A model generated the notes under the pieces. The model saw only the letters and a list, made by a program, of their open reading frames with translations. It was not told the DNA's origin and did no database searches. Shown here in pieces: positions 14,945 to 23,352 of a DNA stretch of 43,501 nt. The DNA comes from Rhizobium sp. J15 (lineage in GTDB: Bacteria; Pseudomonadota; Alphaproteobacteria; Rhizobiales; Rhizobiaceae), in contig NZ_NWSX01000052.1 in NCBI RefSeq assembly GCF_002531825.1, forward strand, positions 1 through 43,501, written 5' to 3'. Position numbers and translations under genes: made by a program. The number at the start of each line of letters is the position of its first letter. Within the stretch, counting starts at the first letter, position 1.

Positions 14945-16135
14945 ATGTATACGCAAAACCCCGTCTTCATACCTGGCCCGACGAACATGCCGGAAGTCTT
15001 GCGCCGGGCAGCGGATCTTCCGACGATCGATCACCGATCGGCAGCCTTTGCAGACATCCTTCAGCCGGCGCTCGCCGGTGTGAGGAAGGTCGTGAAGTCC
15101 GAAAATGCGGAGATCGTCGTATTTCCGGCGACCGGGAGCGGGGGATGGGAAGCCGCGATTACCAATCTCCTGAGCCCGGGGGACAAGGTTCTCGCCGCCC
15201 GGCATGGGATGTTCAGTCATCGCTGGATCGATATGTGCCAGCGCCACGGACTGCAGGTGGATGCCGTTCACTCATCCTGGAAGCAGCCGCTTCCCCTGGC
15301 TGAATACGAAAAGAGGCTTTTTGCCGATAAGGGGCACGACATCAAGGCGGTGCTTGTAACGCACAATGAGACTGCGACCGGGGTCAAGTCGGACGTCGGT
15401 GCGGTCCGCCGTCTCCTCGACGAAGCCAGGCATCCGGCGCTGCTTCTCGTCGACGGCGTGAGCTCGATTGCATCCATGGACTTCCGCATGGACGAATGGA
15501 AAGTCGACGCGGCGATCACCGGCTCCCAGAAAGGCTTCATGCTTCCCGTGGGCCTGGCGATCCTTGCGCTGTCGCCGAAGGCGATGCAGGCGGCCCAGTC
15601 GGCAAAGCTCCATAGAGCGTTTTTCGACATCCGGGAGATGGCAAAAACCTATCCTTCGAGCGGCTACCCATACACACCGTCCATCGGCCTGCTGAACGGC
15701 TTGAAGGTGTCGACCGAGTTGCTGCTCGGGGAGGGACTGGACAATGTTTTCAAGCGCCATGCCCGCATAGCATCAGGCGTACACGCCGCTGTTTCAGCCT
15801 GGGGACTGCGCCTTTACGCGCAGGAAGCAAGCTCGTACTCGGATACCGTAAGTGCAGTCGAGACCCCCGAAGGGTTCGATGCGACCTCCATCGTCACCCA
15901 TGCTGCGCAGAAGTACGCCGTTGCGTTTGGCGCCGGTTTAGGGGACGTCGCCGGCCGCGTCTTCCGCATCGGCCATCTCGGAAGCATGAGCGACGTGATG
16001 GCTCTATCAGGGATCGCGGCCGCCGAGATGGCGATGGCCGATCTGGGCTTGCCGATCCGCCTGGGCTCCGGTGTGGCGGCGGCACAAGAGATCTACCGCA
16101 ACACCGCCGCTACGCCGGCCCGCAACGCAGCCTGA
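14945..16135 (+). CDS. bhcA: L-aspartate:glyoxylate aminotransferase (BhcA-like), class V PLP enzyme
   Basis: The 396-residue class V aminotransferase begins with FIPGPTNMPEVLRRA and carries the PLP lysine in ITGSQKGFMLP (Lys 196). By itself it would be labelled alanine- or serine-glyoxylate aminotransferase. As first gene of a block also holding a serine/threonine-dehydratase-like, a D-threonine-aldolase-like and an ornithine-cyclodeaminase-like gene under a divergent IclR, it matches BhcA, which makes glycine from glyoxylate using aspartate. The promoter with overlapping operator lies about 55 bp upstream, and GGAAG precedes the ATG. Confidence 0.87.
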   Translation: MYTQNPVFIPGPTNMPEVLRRAADLPTIDHRSAAFADILQPALAGVRKVVKSENAEIVVFPATGSGGWEAAITNLLSPGDKVLAARHGMFSHRWIDMCQRHGLQVDAVHSSWKQPLPLAEYEKRLFADKGHDIKAVLVTHNETATGVKSDVGAVRRLLDEARHPALLLVDGVSSIASMDFRMDEWKVDAAITGSQKGFMLPVGLAILALSPKAMQAAQSAKLHRAFFDIREMAKTYPSSGYPYTPSIGLLNGLKVSTELLLGEGLDNVFKRHARIASGVHAAVSAWGLRLYAQEASSYSDTVSAVETPEGFDATSIVTHAAQKYAVAFGAGLGDVAGRVFRIGHLGSMSDVMALSGIAAAEMAMADLGLPIRLGSGVAAAQEIYRNTAATPARNAA

Positions 16136-16144
16136 GGGGCCAAC

Positions 16145-17092
16145 ATGTATATTCCGACGATCTCCGACGTGTTCGAGGCGCATGACCGTATTCGCCGCTT
16201 CATCCACCGGACACCCATCATCACCTCGAGCTACATCAATTCGCTGGCCGGCGCCGAGCTGTTCTTCAAATGCGAGAACCTCCAGAAAGCTGGCGCCTTC
16301 AAAGCCCGCGGAGCGTCAAATGCGGTCTTCGGCCTGAGCGACGAACAGGCTGCCAAGGGCGTCGCGACACATTCGTCCGGCAACCATGGGACATGCCTGT
16401 CCTATGCCGCAGGACGCCGCGGTATTCCCTGCACGGTCATCATGCCGCGCAGCGCTCCGCAGGCCAAGAAGGACGCCGTGCGCGGTTACGGCGGCACGGT
16501 GGTCGAATGCGAACCCTCGACCTCTTCGCGAGAGGCGGTATTTGCCGAAGTCGTCGCGAAATCCGGAGCGGAATTCGTTCACCCTTACAACGACGCGCGC
16601 GTTATCGCCGGCCAGGCGACATGCTCGCGAGAGCTTCTGGAACAGGTCGGCAATCTCGAGGCCGTCATCGCGCCGATCGGCGGAGGCGGCATGGTTTCGG
16701 GCACGTGCCTGACCGTTTCCAACCTTGCCCCGCACGTCAAAGTCTACGCTGCGGAGCCTGAACAGGCCGATGACGCCTACAGAAGCTTCAAGGCGGGCCA
16801 CATCATCGCCGACGATGCACCGAACACGGTTGCTGACGGGCTCAAGGTCCCGCTCAAGGATCTGACGTGGCATTTCGTGAAGCATAACGTCAGCGATATC
16901 CTGACCGCTTCCGAGGAAGAAATCATCGAGGCCATGAAGCTGATCTGGAAGAGAGCAAAGCTTGTCATGGAACCGTCGAGCGCCGTTCCGCTTGCCGCAA
17001 TCTTGAAAAACAAAAGCATCTTCGCCGGCAAGCGTGTCGGCGTCATCATCACCGGCGGAAATGTCGATCTCGACACCCTGCCCTGGCAATGA
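16145..17092 (+). CDS. bhcB: beta-Hydroxyaspartate dehydratase (BhcB-like), fold type II PLP enzyme
   Basis: The 315-residue protein belongs to the threonine/serine dehydratase and serine racemase family. It has FFKCENLQKAGAFKARGASNA with PLP Lys 53, HSSGNHGTCLSYAA, and a Gly-rich phosphate-binding loop (PIGGGGMVSGT). There is no C-terminal ACT regulatory domain, as expected for this subgroup. In the beta-hydroxyaspartate cycle it dehydrates (2R,3S)-beta-hydroxyaspartate to iminosuccinate with ammonia retained. It lies 9 bp after bhcA with a GAGGGG site. Outside this context it could equally be a threonine dehydratase; the gene order decides the call. Confidence 0.87.
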   Translation: MYIPTISDVFEAHDRIRRFIHRTPIITSSYINSLAGAELFFKCENLQKAGAFKARGASNAVFGLSDEQAAKGVATHSSGNHGTCLSYAAGRRGIPCTVIMPRSAPQAKKDAVRGYGGTVVECEPSTSSREAVFAEVVAKSGAEFVHPYNDARVIAGQATCSRELLEQVGNLEAVIAPIGGGGMVSGTCLTVSNLAPHVKVYAAEPEQADDAYRSFKAGHIIADDAPNTVADGLKVPLKDLTWHFVKHNVSDILTASEEEIIEAMKLIWKRAKLVMEPSSAVPLAAILKNKSIFAGKRVGVIITGGNVDLDTLPWQ

Positions 17093-17103
17093 AGGGGAAT
17101 ATC

Positions 17104-18267
17104 ATGAACGCAGATGCAATATTCAATCAGCTGGACGTTGGGTATGATGTACCGGCGGTACCGGGCATGTCCGTAGACGAAATCCAGACGCCGTGCCTTA
17201 TCCTCGACCTCGACGCACTCGAGAGAAATATTCGCAAGATGGGCGACTATGCGAAGGCGCACAACATGCGTCATCGCGCCCACGGCAAGATGCATAAGTC
17301 GGTCGATGTCCTGCGGCTGCAAGAGAAGCTCGGCGGAGCGATCGGCGTGTGTTGCCAGAAGGTTTCGGAAGCAGAAGTATTCGTGCGCGGCGGGATCAAG
17401 GATGTCCTTGTGTCGAACCAGGTCCGCGATCCGGCGAAGATCGATCGGCTTGCCCGGCTGCCCAAGCTCGGCGCGAGAATAATCGTCTGCGTCGACGACC
17501 CGGCCAACGTCGCAGAACTCGCGAGCGCTGCCCGCAAGCACGGCACGACCATCGAGTGCTTCGTTGAAATCGACGTCGGCGCGGGACGGTGCGGCGTGTC
17601 GTCAAGCGCCGCGGTGGTGGATCTCGCAAAGGCCATTGCAGGTGCGCAGGGGCTCCGCTTTGCCGGCGTACAAGCCTATCAGGGCGCAATGCAGCATATC
17701 GACAAATATGCCGACCGAAAGGCAAAGCTCGATCTTGCCGTGGCACAGGTGAAGGAAGCCGTCGACGCTTTGAAGAAGGCCGGCCTGGAACCGGAACTCG
17801 TCAGCGGCGGCGGCACCGGCAGCTATTATTTCGAAAGCACGTCCGGTGTTTACAATGAGCTGCAGTGCGGAAGCTACGCGTTCATGGATGCCGACTACGG
17901 TCGCATTCTCGACGAGGACGGCAAGCGTATCGACAAGGGCGAATGGGAAAATTCCCTGTTTATCCTCACCAGTGTGATGAGCCATGCAAAAGCCGACAAG
18001 GCGATCTGCGATGCTGGACTCAAGGTGCAGTCGGTCGATTCCGGATTGCCTTTCGTCTACGGGCGGGACGACGTGAAATACATCAAGGCAACCGACGAAC
18101 ACGGTGTGATCGAGGACGTTCAAGGCGTTCTCAAGATCAACGAGAAGCTTCGTTTGGTCCCCGGCCATTGCGACCCGACCTGCAACATCCATGACTGGTA
18201 TGTCGGCGTGCGCAACGGCAAGGTCGAGACGCTCTGGCCCGTATCGGCTCGCGGCAAAGCCTACTAG
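17104..18267 (+). CDS. bhcC: beta-Hydroxyaspartate aldolase (BhcC-like), D-threonine aldolase family
   Basis: The 387-residue alanine-racemase-fold PLP enzyme has IQTPCLILDLDALERNIRKM, the PLP-lysine stretch HRAHGKMHKS (Lys about 62) and C-terminal metal-site residues in VPGHCDPTCNIHD typical of D-threonine/3-hydroxyaspartate aldolases. It condenses glycine and glyoxylate to beta-hydroxyaspartate. ATG 17104 is preceded by AAGGGG at good spacing. An in-frame ATG at 17089 overlaps the bhcB stop, but the site between them and the family N terminus favour 17104. Confidence 0.88.
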   Translation: MNADAIFNQLDVGYDVPAVPGMSVDEIQTPCLILDLDALERNIRKMGDYAKAHNMRHRAHGKMHKSVDVLRLQEKLGGAIGVCCQKVSEAEVFVRGGIKDVLVSNQVRDPAKIDRLARLPKLGARIIVCVDDPANVAELASAARKHGTTIECFVEIDVGAGRCGVSSSAAVVDLAKAIAGAQGLRFAGVQAYQGAMQHIDKYADRKAKLDLAVAQVKEAVDALKKAGLEPELVSGGGTGSYYFESTSGVYNELQCGSYAFMDADYGRILDEDGKRIDKGEWENSLFILTSVMSHAKADKAICDAGLKVQSVDSGLPFVYGRDDVKYIKATDEHGVIEDVQGVLKINEKLRLVPGHCDPTCNIHDWYVGVRNGKVETLWPVSARGKAY

Positions 18268-18303
18268 CTCGCGAATTTCCCTTTTATCAGGATCAAACCG
18301 AAC

Positions 18304-19269
18304 ATGATCATCGTTCCCGAAAGCGCCATAGGCGAACTCGTTTCGCTCGAAGATTGCGTCGATGCCGTCGAAAAAGTCTTCGTATCCATGGCGGAGCGCT
18401 CGGCACATAACTTTCCGGTCGTCCGCGAAGCAACCGGTTACGCAGACGCGCTTTTCGGGTTCAAGTCGGGTTTCGACCGCGAGGGACTTGCCCTCGGCCT
18501 CAAGGCCGGCGGGTTCTGGCCGAACAATGCCGACAAGGGGCTGACGAACCACCAGTCGACCGTGTTTCTATTTGATCCGGAGACCGGTCGATGCCGCGCA
18601 GTTGTCGGAGGCAATCTTCTGACGGCACTTCGTACAGCCGCGGCGTCCGCAATATCGATCAAGTATCTGGCGCGCAGGGACGCCAGGGTTTTGGGCATGG
18701 TTGGAGCGGGACATCAGGCGTCGTTCCAGCTACGCGCCGCCATGCAGCAACGACAATTCGAAAAGGTGGTTGCGTGGAACTACCATCCGGAAATGTTGCC
18801 AAAACTCGCAGCTGTCGCCCAGGAACTCGCCGTTCCCTTCGAAGCGGTCGACCTTGACCGCCTGGGCGACGAGGCGGATGTGATCATCACGATCACCTCC
18901 TCATTCCAGCCAATTCTCAAGGCGCTACAGATCAAGCCCGGTACCCATCTGGCTTGTATGGGCACAGACACGAAGGGCAAGCAGGAGGTCGATGCTGCCC
19001 TCGTCGCGGAGGCAACGCTGTTTACCGACGAGATCGCCCAAGCGATATCGATCGGCGAATGCCAGCATGCCGTCGCGCAGGGCTTGATCGCTCCCATTGA
19101 TATCGTCGAGATCGGCGCCGTGATCAATGGGCAACAACCCGGACGAACCTCGCCGGATCAGATTACCCTCTTCGACGGCACCGGGGTCGGCCTTCAGGAT
19201 CTGGCTGTTGCGCAGGCGGCGGTCGGACTGGCGCTCGCCAGGGGCACCGCCGTCGAGGTTGATTTTTAG
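18304..19269 (+). CDS. bhcD: Iminosuccinate reductase (BhcD-like), ornithine cyclodeaminase family
   Basis: The 321-residue protein of the ornithine cyclodeaminase/mu-crystallin family has a Rossmann motif (VLGMVGAGHQASFQLRAA) near residue 130 and the family segment GGNLLTALRTAAASA. In the beta-hydroxyaspartate cycle it reduces iminosuccinate to aspartate, regenerating the amino donor used by BhcA. The gene order A-B-C-D completes the set. Other family members are alanine dehydrogenases or cyclodeaminases, so the assignment rests on context as well as fold. It is separated by 9 bp from the following dehydrogenase gene. Confidence 0.87.
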   Translation: MIIVPESAIGELVSLEDCVDAVEKVFVSMAERSAHNFPVVREATGYADALFGFKSGFDREGLALGLKAGGFWPNNADKGLTNHQSTVFLFDPETGRCRAVVGGNLLTALRTAAASAISIKYLARRDARVLGMVGAGHQASFQLRAAMQQRQFEKVVAWNYHPEMLPKLAAVAQELAVPFEAVDLDRLGDEADVIITITSSFQPILKALQIKPGTHLACMGTDTKGKQEVDAALVAEATLFTDEIAQAISIGECQHAVAQGLIAPIDIVEIGAVINGQQPGRTSPDQITLFDGTGVGLQDLAVAQAAVGLALARGTAVEVDF

Positions 19270-19278
19270 GTACCGTCC

Positions 19279-20298
19279 ATGAATCGCGCTCCGCTTCGTG
19301 TTGCCATCAACGGGTTTGGTCGGATCGGAAGGACTCTTCTACGCCAGGCAATGGACAGGGTCGATGTCGATGTGGTGCTGATCAATGATATCGCGTCGCC
19401 GGAACTTGCTGCCTATCTTTTCCAATATGACAGTGTCTTTGGCCCCTGGCCCGGTTCTGCCGTCGTTGAGAACGATGTGCTGCACGTCAATGGACACTCG
19501 ATTCCAATGACGACCAGTGCCGACCTCGCCGAATTGGACCTGTACGACATCGATGTCCTGTTCGAATGCACCGGCTCGGACGCCGCCGCCGCCAATGCAC
19601 GTTGCTGCATTGGTAAAGGCGTTGGGCAAGTTATCGTCTCCGGCCCGGCATCCTGGGCCGACGCGACATTGGTACTCGGAGCGAACGCTGATTGCTTTCG
19701 AGGCGAGCGCATCATTTCGAACGGGTCGTGTACGACAAATGCGCTTGCTCCTCTCCTGCGGCTTGTCGATGAACTCTTCGGCGTAATCGGGGCTCAGATG
19801 ACCACGGTTCACTGCTACACCGGCAGCCAGCCAAGCGTGGATCAGCCACGTGGAGACTTTGCACGGAGCCGGGCCGCGGCGCTGTCCATGGTGCCGACGA
19901 CGACCAGCGCGCACCGTCTTTTGAAAGACGTGTTGCCGCATCTTGCCGGGTTGGTCGAGGCTCGCGCGATCCGCGTTCCAACCGCGAGCGTTTCGGCGAT
20001 CGATCTGACTGTCGCCGTTCGTCATAGCAGCACCGAGCGTGAGATGAGCGAAGATCTGAAAAGAAAGACGGCCTCGTCGGCGATAATAGGTTGGACGGAC
20101 AAGCCGCTTGTCTCCGTCGATCTTCGCGCACGGCCGGAATCGCTCGTGCTTTGCCGCCCTGAGATCTCGCTGGCACCCGGGGGACTTCTGCGGCTCTTCG
20201 GTTGGTATGACAACGAATGGGCATTTGCTGCGCGCATGCTCGATATGGCGCGCTACTTGCGGACCAAGCGCGAGGGAGGAAGCGATGCCAGCGCTTGA
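19279..20298 (+). CDS. GAPDH-like phosphorylating aldehyde dehydrogenase (divergent type I)
   Basis: The 339-residue GapA/Epd-family protein has an N-terminal Rossmann motif (INGFGRIGR). Asp 37 after the second strand (INDIAS) suggests NAD rather than NADP. Catalytic Cys 151 (SNGSCTTN) and His 178 (TTVHCYTG) are present, as is YDNEW near the C terminus. It departs from housekeeping GapA at several places: SCTTNALAP instead of SCTTNCLAP, and YTGSQPSVDQP where GapA usually has a TTATQKTVD-like stretch. These sites line the substrate/S-loop region, so a different phosphorylated or simple aldehyde is possible. It follows bhcD by 9 bp and overlaps the next gene by 14 bp, placing it in the bhc transcript. 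Confidence 0.85.
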   Translation: MNRAPLRVAINGFGRIGRTLLRQAMDRVDVDVVLINDIASPELAAYLFQYDSVFGPWPGSAVVENDVLHVNGHSIPMTTSADLAELDLYDIDVLFECTGSDAAAANARCCIGKGVGQVIVSGPASWADATLVLGANADCFRGERIISNGSCTTNALAPLLRLVDELFGVIGAQMTTVHCYTGSQPSVDQPRGDFARSRAAALSMVPTTTSAHRLLKDVLPHLAGLVEARAIRVPTASVSAIDLTVAVRHSSTEREMSEDLKRKTASSAIIGWTDKPLVSVDLRARPESLVLCRPEISLAPGGLLRLFGWYDNEWAFAARMLDMARYLRTKREGGSDASA

Positions 20299-21307
20299 GG
20301 CTCCTGCGCATCGGTCATGCCTACCACCACAAATGCCCGGCTCGAGGAAGCGAGTTATTTTTGCCGAGGGACACGATCTGCGGATCCTTCGCGCCATTCA
20401 GGGCATTGTCGAAGCACGGTCCGCCATACCAATCGTCGTGGGCCAAGAGAAAGATATTCGCAAAAGAATCTCGGAAGCCAATATCGGCTTGAGGGCCGGC
20501 CATGATCTGGAGATCGTGGAGCCGAACGACGAGTTCGAGTGTTTCGACCAGTGGCTGGCCTACAGCTCGGCACAGCAATTGAAGTGGAGCGTTCCGGACC
20601 TGCCCTTATTCATCAGAGACAGTCGCAATACGGCCTCTGCTGCACGGCTCGTGGCTGGATCGCACGCGGATTGTGTGATTTGCGGAACTTCGGGAGAGTT
20701 TGCCTGGCATTTCGTACAGTTGAAGGAGACCCTGGCGTCGCTGCAGCGGCGGACGGCCGGGATGCTGCACCTGCTATTTGCCCACAACCGGCTGCTATGT
20801 CTCTCCGACGTCCTGATCGACGGTGACGCAAATCCTTCCCAACTTGCAGAAGTCGCCGTTACCGCAGCGCAGCATGTCTCTGCGATCGGTGCAAGGCCAA
20901 AGATCGCCCTGTGTCTGGACAGATGCGGGAAAGATATTTCGTCCCAGGGCGACAGACTACACGCGGCCGCACAGATCGTAAAAACAATGGCGGCCGAGAT
21001 AGACGTTGATGGTCCGGTCGCTCTCAAGGATGCGATGGGCGTTATGAGCGGAAGACGGGCGCAAGGGACGAGCACTTCCTACAACGTCCTCGTTTTTTCC
21101 AGGGCCGGAATTGCCACGACAGTGCGAGATGTGTTGCGCTCGAACTCGGATTGGAGCGAGTTCGGGCCGCTTTTATTGGGAACAGAAAACCGTGCTCATA
21201 TCGTCACGCCGGAGATTTCGTCCGAAGCGCTGATTGATATGGCAGCTTTTGCCGGAAAGCGCCTCGACGAAGCCATCCCAGCCGTCGGATCAACAGGGCA
21301 CAAATGA
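20285..21307 (+). CDS. Stand-alone phosphate acyltransferase domain (MaeB C-terminal / Pta-like)
   Basis: The 340-residue protein corresponds to the phosphotransacetylase-like C-terminal domain of MaeB malic enzymes. It has KRVIFAEGHDLRILRA at the start, AGSHADCVICGT in the middle and FGPLLLGTENRAHIVTP near the end. The malic-enzyme part is absent. ATG 20285 overlaps the GAPDH-like gene by 14 bp; the frame extends to 20108 only inside that gene. The domain either transfers acyl groups between phosphate and CoA or, as in MaeB, acts only in regulation. Translational coupling to an acyl-phosphate-producing dehydrogenase makes a catalytic role reasonable but unproven. Several positions look less conserved than in true Pta. 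Confidence 0.75.
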   Translation: MPALEAPAHRSCLPPQMPGSRKRVIFAEGHDLRILRAIQGIVEARSAIPIVVGQEKDIRKRISEANIGLRAGHDLEIVEPNDEFECFDQWLAYSSAQQLKWSVPDLPLFIRDSRNTASAARLVAGSHADCVICGTSGEFAWHFVQLKETLASLQRRTAGMLHLLFAHNRLLCLSDVLIDGDANPSQLAEVAVTAAQHVSAIGARPKIALCLDRCGKDISSQGDRLHAAAQIVKTMAAEIDVDGPVALKDAMGVMSGRRAQGTSTSYNVLVFSRAGIATTVRDVLRSNSDWSEFGPLLLGTENRAHIVTPEISSEALIDMAAFAGKRLDEAIPAVGSTGHK

Positions 21308-21329
21308 ACTTGAAACTAATGGAGCCGCC

Positions 21330-21518
21330 ATGACGACAGGGAAAGCAGACGCCGAGGTTCAGACTTGCGATTTGAGGGCTCACTATCGGCCGCTTGCCCT
21401 CAAAGCGGTAGTCGCTGCCCATTGTATCCGCCCCAAAATCGTCGATCGCGACTCTCGCGATTGCGAACCCCACAGGTTTGACCCCGGCTTCCACGGTTAT
21501 CCGGAACAGGACCTATGA
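21330..21518 (+). CDS. Small open frame after the phosphotransacylase gene (doubtful)
   Basis: A 62-codon frame begins at ATG 21330, with GGAG five bases upstream, 23 bp after the preceding stop. The first 36 residues (MTTGKADAEVQ... to HCIRPK) look protein-like; the rest is rich in Asp, Arg and His and looks out of frame. It may be the surviving start of a deleted operon gene, or noise. I do not recognise it. Confidence 0.22.
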   Translation: MTTGKADAEVQTCDLRAHYRPLALKAVVAAHCIRPKIVDRDSRDCEPHRFDPGFHGYPEQDL

Positions 21519-21593
21519 ATACGAAAGCATGAAATCGGATGTCCATCTGCCGATGGTCTGAAATCATGATGTTGGGACGATTGTGTTTTCGTG

Positions 21594-22070
21594 ATGGATG
21601 ACTGGTCGGATCAGGTTGCAAAACTTGCGGACGCGCTCACGCCCGATATCGGACATCATAAAACCTTGGCGCCCAGCGTCGGAATTTTCCGGGCGGACTC
21701 GGCGGTCACGAATATTCCGAAATTCCTGCATCCCGGCATATTGTTCGTGGTCCAGGGCAGGAAACGACTGTGCTGCGCTGGTAACGCTCACATTGTTGAC
21801 AGGGATCATTTTCTGCTAACGTCCGCGCCTGTCGCCTTCGCATCGATACGGATGCTGACGCCACAAGCCCACTTCTCGGCATCCACGTCGCATTCGATCC
21901 TGCTGCGGCAATGGACATTGGCCGTGAAATCCTGAGGCAGGGCCGATCGACGAGCAGAGCCTTGGCGACATGCCGAACCTGCGGCCCCATGAACAAGCCG
22001 CTGAAAGACCTCGTCAGCCGGCTGCTCAACGCACTTCGTGATCCGGCCGCCTGCCGCATTCTGATGCCAG
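21594..22070 (+). pseudogene. AraC-family regulator remnant, frameshifted and truncated
   Basis: The first frame (21594 to about 21865) encodes an AraC_N-type effector domain start: IPKFLHPGILFVVQGRKRL, then HIVDRDHFLLTSAPV. The homology continues one frame over from about 21869 as PLLGIHVAFDPAAAMDIGRE and later VSRLLNALRDPAACRILMP. This implies a single-base indel near 21860-21870. The similarity stops near 22070, where palindromic repeats begin, and no C-terminal AraC HTH follows. The gene is therefore dead twice over: frameshift and loss of the DNA-binding domain. The recognition rests on the typical AraC_N word order. Confidence 0.72.
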
Positions 22071-22079
22071 GGAGTCGGA

Positions 22080-22243
22080 TGGTCGACCGGCCGGCGCGCG
22101 CCGTAGCCCGGCTCTACGGCCAAGCCGGCCGGTCGATCAGCCGGCCCGTTTCAGCCAACCCGAAGGGCCGGGCATCTTTTCGCAGGATCAGAGGCGATCG
22201 GCTCGGACGTACCTTAGGGTATGCCCGTCGCCAATCGCCTCTG
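22080..22243. repeat. Palindromic mosaic element (RIME/REP-like)
   Basis: Three hairpins are packed in about 165 bp. (1) TCGACCGGCCGGC (22083-22095) pairs with GCCGGCCGGTCGA (22124-22136) and encloses a nested CCGTAG/CTACGG stem (22101-22106, 22114-22119). (2) CCGGCCC (22141-22147) pairs with GGGCCGG (22165-22171), followed by TCTTTT as in a terminator. (3) CAGAGGCGATCGGC (22189-22202) pairs with GCCAATCGCCTCTG (22230-22243) with one mismatch. Rhizobial genomes carry intergenic mosaics of this style. Its left edge coincides with the break in the AraC remnant, so it probably inserted there. I could not compare it with other copies. Confidence 0.6.
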
Positions 22244-22407
22244 CCCTGACGAAAACCTGCTCCGGCAGAATGCTTCAATCTAACCAGGAAAGGCTCTAGA
22301 GTACGGACGGGCTGAACTGCGTCACATGGGCACTGCACTTCAGCAAAGGCGCGTCGGCGCAGATGGTGATGTTCATTAGAATTTTTTCGAACAAACAGAA
22401 CGGGTTA

Positions 22408-23352
22408 TCAGGTCGCGTCGGCTATTCGTTTCGGGCGCCGCGAGTTTTTGGTGCCACCTGACAGGAGATATTCTCCGGAACTCACGAGGAAATGTTCATT
22501 GTCACGAATTCGGCGTTGTGCCGCCTCGCCGAGCTTGCTGATGGTCAATGCAGCAAGGATATTGGCGATCGCAATTGCTCCGAGGGTGGATTCGGGGAAT
22601 GCCCGGCCGGACGACTGCGCCACGAAATGCAGCGGCCCCGCAAACTTGCTAATAGGTGCGGCGAAGCTGTCGGTGATGGCGATAACTCTCGCCCCTGAAA
22701 GCGAGGCCTTTTCAGTCAGCCTGTGCACCAGGCGGTTGAATGGCGCGAAGGTGACCGCGACAAAGGCATCGCCGGGCCGGATATCGTCCAAAGCGCCCTC
22801 CGGAGCTCCTCCTGGATTGTCCAGCAACACGATGTCGGGACGTGCTTTCTGCAGGGTGTAGGCGAGCGTATAAGCAGGCGTGAATGCCGTCCGCCGGCCG
22901 ATCACATAGACTTTCGGTGCACGAGCCAGCAGTTCTACGGCACTTTCGAGTCTTTCCTCTGACAAATGCGCTCTTGCCTGCTCAACGACAGATTGCTCTG
23001 TCGCAAAGAAGGAATCGACGAAAGCCTTCAGCCCCGCGCTTTTGCCCATTTCGGCGATGAGCGTCCGCGCGCTTGCCTCATTCCGGTGGATGGACTGGCG
23101 ATCCCGTTGGGGCCGTTCTGGTGTCGTGTCGATGAACTGCTGCCGTAGGTCACCATAGCCCGCCAAACCCAGCCTCTGAGCCAGCCTGACAAGATTTACC
23201 GGCTGAACATTCGCCCGCCGCGCGATCTCTCGCATCGAATAAAATGGAACTTCGTCCGCATTGTTGATGACGTAATGGGCCGCATCAACCATCTGCCCCG
23301 AGAGCTCGACGCATATTGCCTTAATTTGCTCGATCAACTCTGGTCTGGTCAT
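22408..23352 (-). CDS. RpiR-family (HTH + SIS domain) transcriptional regulator
   Basis: The 314-residue protein has an N-terminal RpiR HTH (about residues 30-75: YSMREIARRANVQPVNLVRLAQRLGLAGYGDLRQQF) and a C-terminal SIS sugar-phosphate-binding domain (about 125-265, including VYVIGRRTAFTPAYTLAYTLQ). ATG 23352 has GGAGAGG just upstream. A TTG at 23370 would add six residues and destroy that spacing, so it was not used. It lies beside the 3-prime end of the CUT1 importer operon on the same strand, 350 bp away. RpiR proteins often control uptake and use of sugars or amino sugars. It is one candidate regulator for the four shared promoters to the right, but its own upstream region lacks their palindrome. 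Confidence 0.9.
   Translation of the reverse strand: MTRPELIEQIKAICVELSGQMVDAAHYVINNADEVPFYSMREIARRANVQPVNLVRLAQRLGLAGYGDLRQQFIDTTPERPQRDRQSIHRNEASARTLIAEMGKSAGLKAFVDSFFATEQSVVEQARAHLSEERLESAVELLARAPKVYVIGRRTAFTPAYTLAYTLQKARPDIVLLDNPGGAPEGALDDIRPGDAFVAVTFAPFNRLVHRLTEKASLSGARVIAITDSFAAPISKFAGPLHFVAQSSGRAFPESTLGAIAIANILAALTISKLGEAAQRRIRDNEHFLVSSGEYLLSGGTKNSRRPKRIADAT

Noticed and set aside
22141..22180. Rho-independent terminator after the AraC remnant
   Set aside because: The 7-bp stem followed by TCTTTT looks like one, but the 17-nt loop is long and it sits inside a cluster of palindromes, so it is described as part of the repeat element.
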